Shown: positions 56,169-63,486 of the stretch, one piece after another | How the letters are laid out: the number at the start of each line of letters is the position of its first letter | Position numbering within the stretch: position 1 is the first letter of the stretch | The notes under the pieces: model-generated | What the model saw: only the letters and a program-made list of their open reading frames with translations | Databases searched by the model: none | Told to the model about the DNA's origin: nothing | NCBI GenBank assembly: GCA_041394945.1 | Contig: JAWKHH010000002.1 | Span: 1,000,501 to 1,064,500 of the forward strand | Reading direction: 5' to 3' | Source of the DNA: Bryobacteraceae bacterium | GTDB lineage: Bacteria; Acidobacteriota; Terriglobia; Bryobacterales; Bryobacteraceae | DNA: 64,000 bases | Translations under genes and position numbers: made by a program

Positions 56169-57380
56169 CTGGTGAAAGACATCGGCCTCGCTCTCGGGAT
56201 GATCTTCCTTGCGCCATCGCTCAATATCCTCAAGGAACGTGCGGGCCTTTGCCTCCCATTCCGGAGTGCGGCGGATCTCCTCCGGAAGAAAGTGCGCCAT
56301 TCTGTCCTTGCGCGGCGGCCGCTTGTTGTATTCGGCTTGGTGTTCTTCCGTTCCGAACCGGAGCGCCTTGTAGCTCGCCATGATCTCCCGCTCCCGCCGC
56401 CGGCGCCAGTAGTCCGTGAACTCGGCTGTCCCGTCAACCCGCCGCGGCTCGATCTTTCCGGCGGCGAGGGGAGCCCCATCCACTGCGATCAACATCTTGC
56501 TCACGGATTCGAGAACCGCCGCTCCCTGCGCATCCACGGCTTCGCCGCACACCGGCCCGCCGAGGTGCCGGACGACGTAGGACCGGAACGCCGCGCCAAT
56601 CCCGTCCGGCGAGGCGCCTTCACTGCGCAGTTTCGCACCGAGGTCCTTGATCGCATTCGCCGTTCCGGTCAGATTGGCGCCGAACGACCTCGGGTCCGCA
56701 TTCATCTCCCGGACCGCGGCCGCGAACGACGCGCTGAGTGCGGCCCGGCGCTCCTTCGCCAACGGCCAGGCCGCGATCAGCCGCGCCGATGGCCCGATCT
56801 GCGCCGGATTCGTGATGCCGGTCGTAGCGGCGCGGATCGCTGCGATGTCCCGCTCGTCCTGCCGGTCCCGATCCGACATCGCCCGCGAGACCACGTCCCC
56901 GTGCGTCGTGTAGTATTCGTCGACCGAAGGCGCCAGCGCGTCGGAACAGGACAGGGCAGGGAAGGGCCCCGATTGGATCCGCTCGAACATCTCGAGAGCG
57001 GCGGCCTTGTCGAGCCGGATCGCCGCTAGCACTGCGCGGTTTCGCAGCCCCAGCCGGGAAAGGCCCGGCAGCGCGCCGGCGCGAATCCCAGGGCTCGAAT
57101 CCGTATGCCGCGCCCTGCCAACCGCCGCTACCTGATGATAAGGGAACTTGGCCGACCCCGCCATTTCGAACGCTTGCTGCACGATCTCCAGTTGTTGGTC
57201 ACGCGACGGAACGAGATTCAGATCGACGATCTGCAGCAGAGCATCGGCGCCAAGCTCGGGAGGAGCGGCCAGAGCCGCGTCGAGCAGAGCTTGTGTTTCC
57301 GGCGTCGGCTTCGGCCGCTCCGGAGCGGCGGGCGGCTGCGCCAGCGCGGCTATGGCGATCAGGAAAATCAGGGCTCTCAA
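55740..57380 (-). CDS. Exported helical protein, unknown; C-terminus reads into the M48-like gene
   Basis: A 546-residue product. It starts at TTG 57380, with GGAG six bases upstream, directly after the ADOP permease stop. Signal peptide (LRALIFLIAIAALAQPPAAP), then a helical body (TPETQALLDAALAAPPELGA, FEMAGSAKFPYHQVAAVG, LGLRNRAVLAAIRLDKAAAL) similar to the helical secreted proteins that follow ADOP/M56 operons in acidobacteria. Native-looking sequence ends near RGEFIVFLKSSALERE (about 56070). Beyond that (WGFDDRCGFEECVERGEAFF) the frame is antisense to the M48-like gene, so the original stop seems to be lost. Function unknown. Confidence 0.65.
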   Translation of the reverse strand: MRALIFLIAIAALAQPPAAPERPKPTPETQALLDAALAAPPELGADALLQIVDLNLVPSRDQQLEIVQQAFEMAGSAKFPYHQVAAVGRARHTDSSPGIRAGALPGLSRLGLRNRAVLAAIRLDKAAALEMFERIQSGPFPALSCSDALAPSVDEYYTTHGDVVSRAMSDRDRQDERDIAAIRAATTGITNPAQIGPSARLIAAWPLAKERRAALSASFAAAVREMNADPRSFGANLTGTANAIKDLGAKLRSEGASPDGIGAAFRSYVVRHLGGPVCGEAVDAQGAAVLESVSKMLIAVDGAPLAAGKIEPRRVDGTAEFTDYWRRRREREIMASYKALRFGTEEHQAEYNKRPPRKDRMAHFLPEEIRRTPEWEAKARTFLEDIERWRKEDHPESEADVFHQSALMYRAMLNIVPPGPLAETLRGEFIVFLKSSALERESPPEWLHHPAECRRALRRRGWGENADSGADAFELGLGWGFDDRCGFEECVERGEAFFARGQRGKLRVGFLDAINVAAEGGRIVAGASDGGECAGVGLEFALVLGG

Positions 57381-57382
57381 AA

Positions 57383-59728
57383 CTACTCCGCCCGAAGTGC
57401 GCTTGCCGGATCGACACCCGCCGCGCGCCGCGCCGGACCCGCCACCGCGATCAGACCGACAGCAACAAGCAGACCACACACGATAGTGAGGGTCAACGGG
57501 TCGTCCGTATCGACTTCGTACAACTGCGAGCCGAGCAAGCGCGTGAAACCTACGGATCCGGCCACTCCCGCCGCCACGCCCGCTCCCAGCAGGACCGCGC
57601 CGCGCGACATAATCAGGCCCACGATCGCCGCTACCGGAGCGCCCAGCGCTGCCCGGATTCCGATCTCCCGCCGCCGCTCGGCGACACTGTGCGCCATGAG
57701 TCCGTACAACCCGGCCCCGGCCAGCAGCAACGCCAAGGCGGCGAACAGCCCAAACACCGACGCGTAGAAGCGCGGGCTCGCCACCGAATCCGCGATCACC
57801 GCCTCCATCGTTCGGATCTCCGCCACCGGATGATCGGGGAAACTCTCGCGTAGCGTACGCCGCACCGGTCCGGTAAGCGACTCCGGAGCCGGACCGCTCG
57901 TCCGCAGGACGAGCGTGGTTCCGTGCAGGCCGAACATCATCTGCGAGAACGGGCGGTACACCTCCGGCCCGGGCGGCTCGCGCATGCTCCCGCGCCGTAC
58001 CGCGCCCACCACGCCGGCCACTACCACTGGAGGCTGGCCTGCTGCGCGCTTGCCCACCGGATCTTCATCGGGCCAGTATTTCTTCGCCGCCACCTCGTTG
58101 ATGATCACCACCCCTGGCGAGCCGGCTGTGTCTCGCTCGTCGAACAACCGGCCGGCGCGCAACGGAACGCCCATCGTGCGGAAGTAGTCCGGCGTCACCG
58201 AATAGAACTGGGCGGCGCCTTCCGCCGGTTCCGCCTTGCCCTCCGGCGCGAAACTGATGTTGGCGGCAACACGGCCCAACGGCAGCACCGTCGTCACAGC
58301 AGCCGATTTCACGCCCGGGATCGCGCGCACGGCGTCCAGAACGGCCCGATAGTGAGCCTCCGTCGCCGGGTTTCCGCGTTGCCCCATTTCGAACGGCATC
58401 GGAATCCGCGCCGTGAGCAAGCCTTCGCGCCGATAGCCGGGGTCCGTCTCAATCATTTTCACGAGGCTACGCATCAACAAACCGGCGCCCACCAGGACCA
58501 CCACCGATAGCGCCGTCTGCAGCACCACCGCCCCGGCGCGAAATCTGGATGCGAACCGCCCGCCAGCACTCGCCCGGCTGCTATCGCCCAGCGCCGCCGC
58601 CGGCCGGACCGCCCACGCTTCGAAAGCCGGCGCCAAACCCGCCAGCACGATGCTCGCCACCGCGATTCCCACCGCCGCTCCAAGCATCCGGACGTCCAGC
58701 GACGCTTCGTCCATCCGAGACAGCGGCGCTCTCTCCGGCATCCATGCCGCCAATGCCCGAAGCAATCCCCACGCAACCAGACAGCCGGCCGACGCCGCGC
58801 ACCCGGCCAACACGGCGCTCTCAGCCGCCAGCGGTCGGAGCAGTTCCATCGGGCGCGCTCCCAGAGCGGCTCGAACCGCCGTCTCCCGCCGCCGCCCGAC
58901 GGCACGGGCCAGCATCAGGCTCCCCGCGTTCAAGCATGCGATCGCAAGCACGAGCCCGACCGCTCCCAGCAGCACCCATAGGATCCGCGCCCGGTCGACG
59001 TCCTGCCGGTCCCACAGCGAGACCGCCCGTCCGCGGACGTCGTTGTTGGCGCCGAACCGCTCGGCCTCCAACCGCGCCGCCAGTTGCGGGACGGGAACCG
59101 TTACTCGCGCCACCGTCGTTCCGTTGTATCCTTGCCTGTTCTTCAGATCGTCCGTCGAGAAGCGCCACGGCATCCAAAGCTCGAAGATGCGATTGGTGGT
59201 GAAGAATCCTGCCGGCATAACAGCGCCGATCGTCCATGGCTCTCCGTTCACAGTAATGGCACGGCCAACCACGCGCGCGTCCCCTTGGTACCGCCGCTGC
59301 CAAAGGCGATGCGAAAGCACCACCGCGCGCTCGCCGCCATTGAGCCGCCCCGCCGAGGGCGCTACTCCGAACACCGCCAACCCATCGCCGGCCAGCCCCT
59401 CCGAGAAGACGTTCTCGGCTCCCTCCGTCCCGGTGAGCGTCACCGCTCCCTGCGCACCGAACGCGATGCTCTCGATTTCCTCCATCGCCCGCAAGCGATC
59501 GAAATCGCCGAGCGGAACCCCCGCGTTGCGCCCGGAAGGCGCCAATGTGCGGATCTCCACCAGCCGGTCTGGAACGCCATAGGGCAGGGGACGCAGCAGC
59601 ACCGCGTTCACCACCGAGAACATCGCTGTCGCCGCCCCGATCCCGAGCGCCAGCAAACCTACGATGATGGCTGCGAACCCCGGGGCCGATTGCAGCCGGC
59701 GCACCGCTCGGATCAGTTCGCCGGCCAC
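57383..59728 (-). CDS. ADOP-type (MacB/FtsX-like) ABC transporter permease
   Basis: A 781-residue inner-membrane permease of the acidobacterial duplicated orphan permease kind. N-terminal helix (GFAAIIVGLLALGIGAATAM), a large periplasmic MacB-like domain (LAGDGLAVFGVAPSAGRLNG, VLSHRLWQRRYQGDARVVGR), a membrane block (ILWVLLGAVGLVLAIACLNA), a second MacB-like domain (FYSVTPDYFRTMGVPLRAG, VVIINEVAAKKYWPDEDPVG) and a C-terminal FtsX block (FGLFAALALLLAGAGLYGLM, AERRREIGIRAALGA). No ATPase gene is nearby, as usual for this group. It starts at GTG one base after the M56/TonB stop. The cargo is unknown; export or mechanical coupling across the periplasm is inferred. Confidence 0.9.
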   Translation of the reverse strand: MAGELIRAVRRLQSAPGFAAIIVGLLALGIGAATAMFSVVNAVLLRPLPYGVPDRLVEIRTLAPSGRNAGVPLGDFDRLRAMEEIESIAFGAQGAVTLTGTEGAENVFSEGLAGDGLAVFGVAPSAGRLNGGERAVVLSHRLWQRRYQGDARVVGRAITVNGEPWTIGAVMPAGFFTTNRIFELWMPWRFSTDDLKNRQGYNGTTVARVTVPVPQLAARLEAERFGANNDVRGRAVSLWDRQDVDRARILWVLLGAVGLVLAIACLNAGSLMLARAVGRRRETAVRAALGARPMELLRPLAAESAVLAGCAASAGCLVAWGLLRALAAWMPERAPLSRMDEASLDVRMLGAAVGIAVASIVLAGLAPAFEAWAVRPAAALGDSSRASAGGRFASRFRAGAVVLQTALSVVVLVGAGLLMRSLVKMIETDPGYRREGLLTARIPMPFEMGQRGNPATEAHYRAVLDAVRAIPGVKSAAVTTVLPLGRVAANISFAPEGKAEPAEGAAQFYSVTPDYFRTMGVPLRAGRLFDERDTAGSPGVVIINEVAAKKYWPDEDPVGKRAAGQPPVVVAGVVGAVRRGSMREPPGPEVYRPFSQMMFGLHGTTLVLRTSGPAPESLTGPVRRTLRESFPDHPVAEIRTMEAVIADSVASPRFYASVFGLFAALALLLAGAGLYGLMAHSVAERRREIGIRAALGAPVAAIVGLIMSRGAVLLGAGVAAGVAGSVGFTRLLGSQLYEVDTDDPLTLTIVCGLLVAVGLIAVAGPARRAAGVDPASALRAE

Positions 59729-59729
59729 G

Positions 59730-60806
59730 TCACATCAGCCGGAAGTTCACTTCGATCGTCGCCCGCACCGGTACTGCGCTGCCGTCCTTGATTCCTGGCT
59801 CGAACACCCATTGCTCCACGGCTTCGATCGCCTTGGCGTCCAGGCCTTCGTCCAGGCTCCGCCGCACTTCGATTTCGCGCGCCAGCCCATCTGGTCCCAC
59901 AATGACCGAAAGCACGCATGTGCCGGCGATCTTCGCTTGCCGCGCCTCCTCGGTGTACTGTGGCTCCACCTTCGATAGCAGCCGCGGCGGAATGTCAAGC
60001 GCGTCCATTCCCACTGGGCCCTGCGCCCGGCTGAGCATCGCCACCGGACCGGCGACCGCCACCACCGCCAACACCACGGCCAATATCAGCCGCGGCGACA
60101 CATCGGACCGGTCCGTTCCCGGATTCAGTATCGAACGCAGTCGCTTTTCCAGCGAATCGGTGGAGGCGAGCGCGGCCGGCGTGGACGCCATGCGCGCGCA
60201 AGCGACCAAGGCGCCCGCATACTCGACGGAGCCCGCGCCTCCCGACAACACGCGATCGTCGCAGGCGCGCTCCGCTTCCTCGCGCGCTCTCGCGGCCGCC
60301 AGCCACACCAGCGGATGGAACCACCACACCGCGCAGGCCAACTGGGACACCGCCAACCACAGGCCGTCACGGCGCTCCACATGGGCCCGCTCGTGACCGA
60401 CCACGGACGCATCCGCGGATCCGCCCGGCAGCAGGATCTCCGGACGGAGGATTCCCCACGTCACCGGAGCCGTCACCGTTCCGCGCCGCGCCATTCGCCA
60501 CAACAACAGGTGAGACAAAACCAGCCGCGCGAGAACTAGGAATATGCCGGCATACCATACAGGGCTCAGTTTGAGGGAGAACGCGGCGGTTTCGGCCGCG
60601 GCGGCCCCAAACGCCCGCAATTTCAACGCCGGAAGCGCGCTCCAGGAGGGCAGCAGTCCTCCGGTGAACGGCATGGCGATCAGCGCCGCCAGTGCCGCCG
60701 TCCAAATCGCATGCCGCAACGCCGCCGAGCGTTTGCGCAGAATCGCGGACACCGTAGCCACGGCCGCGAGAATCACCGTCGCTTTGAAAACGAGAGCCAG
60801 CGTCAT
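59730..60806 (-). CDS. M56 (BlaR1-type) metallopeptidase fused to a TonB C-terminal domain
   Basis: A 358-residue membrane protein. N-terminal helices (LALVFKATVILAAVATVSAI, LRHAIWTAALAALIAMPFTG, LSPVWYAGIFLVLARLVLSH) lead to a cytoplasmic gluzincin site: VVGHERAHVERRDGLW has HExxH, and the downstream Glu lies in AREEAERACDDRVL. After a further helix (LILAVVLAVVAVAGPVAML) it ends in a TonB C-terminal domain (about 275-358: PRLLSKVEPQYTEEARQAKI, VIVGPDGLAREIEVRRSLDE, AIEAVEQWVFEPGIKDGSAV) in place of the penicillin-sensing domain of BlaR1. It should cleave the adjacent BlaI-type repressor on an envelope signal. The blaI stop overlaps its ATG. Confidence 0.9.
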   Translation of the reverse strand: MTLALVFKATVILAAVATVSAILRKRSAALRHAIWTAALAALIAMPFTGGLLPSWSALPALKLRAFGAAAAETAAFSLKLSPVWYAGIFLVLARLVLSHLLLWRMARRGTVTAPVTWGILRPEILLPGGSADASVVGHERAHVERRDGLWLAVSQLACAVWWFHPLVWLAAARAREEAERACDDRVLSGGAGSVEYAGALVACARMASTPAALASTDSLEKRLRSILNPGTDRSDVSPRLILAVVLAVVAVAGPVAMLSRAQGPVGMDALDIPPRLLSKVEPQYTEEARQAKIAGTCVLSVIVGPDGLAREIEVRRSLDEGLDAKAIEAVEQWVFEPGIKDGSAVPVRATIEVNFRLM

Positions 60807-61201
60807 GACTTCTCTTCCTTTCTTGCCTTTTCCACAATCGCGGCCAGCCGGTCCAGATCCTGCTTCGAGAATCTGGCATCCGGCGAGCCTAGCAACGCCA
60901 ATCCGGCCTGCGCCGCCGAACCGGCGAAAAACGTCTCCACAAGATTCCGCACCGCGCTCCGCCGCGCCTTCTCCCGAGACACCGTGGGTGAATAGACGTA
61001 GGCGTTCTCCTTCTCGCAGTGCGTCACCAGCCCTTTTTCTTCAAGAATCCGCAGCGTCGCCCGCACCGCCGAATACCCGGGCGGATCCACCATCGCCGCC
61101 CGCACTTCCGCCACCGTGGCCTCCCCGGCCTGAAACAGCGCGTCCATTATCTGCCGTTCCCGCCGGCTGGTCCGATCCAGAGATGGAGGTCTTGCGGCCA
61201 T
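60803..61201 (-). CDS. BlaI/MecI-family repressor
   Basis: A 132-residue winged-helix repressor. The DNA-binding domain is LDRTSRRERQIMDALFQAGE, VAEVRAAMVDPPGYSAVRAT, LRILEEKGLVTHCEKENAYV, the pattern of penicillinase repressors, followed by a dimerisation helix. The cleavage segment used by BlaR1-type peptidases is expected in this C-terminal part. Genes for an M56/TonB protease, an ADOP permease and a helical protein follow in the same operon with overlaps of four or fewer bases. Two dyads just upstream are likely its operators. The ATG at 61201 lacks a ribosome-binding site and may be on a near-leaderless message. Confidence 0.9.
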   Translation of the reverse strand: MAARPPSLDRTSRRERQIMDALFQAGEATVAEVRAAMVDPPGYSAVRATLRILEEKGLVTHCEKENAYVYSPTVSREKARRSAVRNLVETFFAGSAAQAGLALLGSPDARFSKQDLDRLAAIVEKARKEEKS

Positions 61202-61202
61202 A

Positions 61203-61218
61203 TGCTAAAAAATTAGCA
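61203..61218. promoter_or_regulatory. Proximal BlaI-type operator
   Basis: TGCTAA AAAA TTAGCA, a perfect 6-bp inverted repeat with a 4-nt spacer, directly before the blaI ATG. On the minus strand it overlaps a possible -10 (GCTAAT) that lies 16 nt after TTGCCA. Confidence 0.65.
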
Positions 61219-61246
61219 CACGATGGCCGCGAGTGGCAAGGCCTTG

Positions 61247-61264
61247 CTGCTATGTTTTTAGCAG
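61247..61264. promoter_or_regulatory. Distal BlaI-type operator
   Basis: CTGCTA TGTTTT TAGCAG, a 6-bp perfect dyad sharing the core GCTA/TAGC with the proximal site, 28 bases further upstream. Two related dyads fit binding by two BlaI dimers. A terminator role for the thioesterase operon is unlikely because that operon reads away from it. Confidence 0.55.
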
Positions 61265-61302
61265 GCTATCTGCTCTGGTGCGCTTTTCCCCCGCGCCATG
61301 CT

Positions 61303-61707
61303 TCACGCGAAACCGAATAACGGCCGTAGGCCTTCCGGCAGCTTGCGCGGACGCATGGCCTCGTCGAGGAAGATGTGCTTGGTGAACCCGGCAGCGAGCA
61401 GCGTGGAGTCCTCCGCCCGCCGGATCTCATACTCGAACCGTATCATCCGCGCGTTGGAAACGCCCAGCCGCGTCGATACCGCGATCTCGTCGTCGTACCG
61501 CGCCGGCGAAAGGTAGCGGCAGCCGGCTTCCACAACCGCCAGCCTCAATCCGGTCATCGTCTCGAAGTCCGCGTACCGTAGGCCGGCTTGGCGGAAATAC
61601 TCCACGCGGCCCACCTCCATCCACACCAGGTAGTTGGCGTGATACACGATCCCCATTTGATCGGTCTCCGCGTATCGCACACGCAGCCGCGCCTCATTCA
61701 CCACCAT
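61303..61707 (-). CDS. Acyl-CoA thioesterase, YbgC/4HBT-like
   Basis: A 134-residue hot-dog-fold enzyme that hydrolyses acyl-CoA or a related thioester. Signature RVRYAETDQMGIVYHANYLV with the catalytic Asp (ETDQMG), then WMEVGRVEYFRQAGL and the C-terminal strands ARMIRFEYEIRRAED and AAGFTKHIFLD. It starts at the base after the MaoC-like gene stop (TAG then ATG), so the two are coupled, and ends about 100 bases before the BlaI operators. Typical length and complete motif. The natural substrate is not known. Confidence 0.9.
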   Translation of the reverse strand: MVVNEARLRVRYAETDQMGIVYHANYLVWMEVGRVEYFRQAGLRYADFETMTGLRLAVVEAGCRYLSPARYDDEIAVSTRLGVSNARMIRFEYEIRRAEDSTLLAAGFTKHIFLDEAMRPRKLPEGLRPLFGFA

Positions 61708-62169
61708 CTAAACGTACACCCGAACGAGCCACTCCGCCGCCAATGCCGGCTTCGACTGACCTTCCACCTCCACAGTGCAATCCCACCGCAGTTGGATGCC
61801 GCCGCCGAAATCCTCCGCTGCGCCCAGTACGAATCGCCCGCGAACGCGACACCCGGCCGGAGCCGCGGCCGGAAACCGCACCCGGTTCAGGCCGTAGTTG
61901 ATGCGCATCTTGTAATCGCCCTGCAGGTCGACGGCGTCGCGGTTCATTTCCGACAGGAACGACAACGTGAGAAACCCGTGCGCGATCGTTGTTCCGTAGG
62001 GCGACTCCTTCGCGGCGCGTTCGGCGTCGAGATGGATCCACTGCTCATCCTCGGTCACGCGCGCGAACTCGGCGATACGCTCCGCGCCGATCGTGTACCA
62101 GCGGCTGACGCCGACCTCCTGGCCTACCAGCGACTTTATTTCGTCGATCCCGGCGATCGTCCGCCCCAT
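61708..62169 (-). CDS. MaoC-family (R)-specific enoyl-CoA hydratase
   Basis: A 153-residue hot-dog hydratase acting on 2-enoyl-CoA. The motif WIHLDAERAAKESPYGTTIA has the catalytic Asp and His set (DAERA...YGTTIAHGFL), and the C-terminal strand RFVLGAAEDFGGGIQLRWDC is typical. The ATG at 62169 was chosen because earlier in-frame sequence is antisense to the Gfo/Idh gene; that gene ends one base upstream. With the thioesterase downstream it suggests a small fatty-acyl-CoA module. Its place behind a sugar-type oxidoreductase is unusual. Confidence 0.9.
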   Translation of the reverse strand: MGRTIAGIDEIKSLVGQEVGVSRWYTIGAERIAEFARVTEDEQWIHLDAERAAKESPYGTTIAHGFLTLSFLSEMNRDAVDLQGDYKMRINYGLNRVRFPAAAPAGCRVRGRFVLGAAEDFGGGIQLRWDCTVEVEGQSKPALAAEWLVRVYV

Positions 62170-62170
62170 C

Positions 62171-63454
62171 CTAGACCACGATCTTCCAGGGCTTCCGCTC
62201 CTCGCGGGAGAACAACTTCCGCGCCTCGGCCTGCGCCGCCGTCCACTTCTTGGGATCGAAATCCACGCGCAGCCTGGACCGCAGCGCGATGTTGCCAAGC
62301 AGACAGGTCGTCGTCGAACGCTGGCAGATCTCGATATCGCTCGCCGGCTTCTGCCGTGTCTTGATGCACTCGAGGAAGTTCGCCCAATGCGCTACGTTCG
62401 TGTTGTTCGACGCTTTCACCTCGCGCTCGGTGAACTCGGAGCCCTTCTGCGGCACGTAGTGGTAGAGGCTCCGGTCCACGAACAGCGTTCCCTTCGTGCC
62501 GTGGAACAGAATGCCGTAGCTCTTTCCGAACATGGATTCGCTGTTGGAGTTCCGGTTTTCATACGTCGCGATGAAGGTCGGGTATTGATACGTCACCACC
62601 AGTGTGTCCGGCGTATCGCGGTTATCGGTGAGCCAAAGCTTCTCCCCGATCGCCGTGATCGCCGTGGGCATCGCTTCGTCGAAAGCCATCTGCACGATGT
62701 CGAGCAGGTGGATGCCCCAATCGGTCATCATTCCGCCCGCGTAGTCCCAGAACCAGCGGAAGTGCGAAAACGCCTTCGGGTCCACGCCGAACCGGTTCGC
62801 GTTGAAGGCATGCATCGGGGCCGGGCCGAGCCACAGATCCCAATCGAGATCCGCCGGCGGCTGCGCGTCGGCCGGGTTCCCGATGCCCTCCTTCGGCATG
62901 AAACCGTAGTTCCAAGTCCGCACGAACGTCACTTGCCCCAGCTCACCGCTGCGTACCAATTCCGCCGCTTTCTGGAAGTGCGTTCCGGAGCGCTGCATCG
63001 TCCCGGCCTGCACCACGCGCCGGTACTTGCGCGCCGCCTGTACCATCTTCGCGCCCTCGTCCACGGTCACGCAGATCGGCTTTTCCACGTAGACGTCCTT
63101 GCCCGCCTTACACGCTTCCACGGTCATGTAGGCGTGCCAATGGTCCGGCGTCGAGATGCAAACCGCGTCGATCGTCTTATCGGCGAGGATCTCGCGAAAA
63201 TCCTTGATGCCCTTTGCCTTTCCCTCCGTCATCGCGACGGCCTGATCGAGGTGCGGCTTGTAGACATCGCACACGGCGGCGATTTCCAGGTTGTCCTGCT
63301 TCATCGCCGCGTTCATGTTGCCGCGGCCCATGCGGCCCATGCCGATGAACGCCGCGCGCACACGGTCGTTGGCGCCCTTTACTCTACCCGTGAAGAGAGA
63401 CGTCGTCAGGGCGGCGCCCGCCGACTTGCGGAGAAAATCGCGACGAGGATCCAT
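62171..63454 (-). CDS. Gfo/Idh/MocA-family oxidoreductase with Tat signal
   Basis: A 427-residue NAD(P)-dependent oxidoreductase, probably exported with cofactor bound: the N-terminus MDPRRDFLRKSAGAALTTSL has the twin-arginine pattern. Rossmann motif RAAFIGMGRMGRGNMNAAM, then VCDVYKPHLDQ, STPDHWHAYMTVEACKAGKD, the EKP motif YVEKPICVT, and the second domain with DWDLWLGPAPMHAFN and WDYAGGMMTDWGIHLLDIVQ. This matches the Tat-exported Gfo/Idh group common in acidobacteria and planctomycetes, thought to act on sugars. Substrate unknown. It lies upstream of the MaoC and thioesterase genes with one-base spacing and is preceded by an enolase-superfamily gene. Confidence 0.92.
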   Translation of the reverse strand: MDPRRDFLRKSAGAALTTSLFTGRVKGANDRVRAAFIGMGRMGRGNMNAAMKQDNLEIAAVCDVYKPHLDQAVAMTEGKAKGIKDFREILADKTIDAVCISTPDHWHAYMTVEACKAGKDVYVEKPICVTVDEGAKMVQAARKYRRVVQAGTMQRSGTHFQKAAELVRSGELGQVTFVRTWNYGFMPKEGIGNPADAQPPADLDWDLWLGPAPMHAFNANRFGVDPKAFSHFRWFWDYAGGMMTDWGIHLLDIVQMAFDEAMPTAITAIGEKLWLTDNRDTPDTLVVTYQYPTFIATYENRNSNSESMFGKSYGILFHGTKGTLFVDRSLYHYVPQKGSEFTEREVKASNNTNVAHWANFLECIKTRQKPASDIEICQRSTTTCLLGNIALRSRLRVDFDPKKWTAAQAEARKLFSREERKPWKIVV

Positions 63455-63486
63455 CTCCGCGATTATAACGCCGCCTCTTCGGAGGC

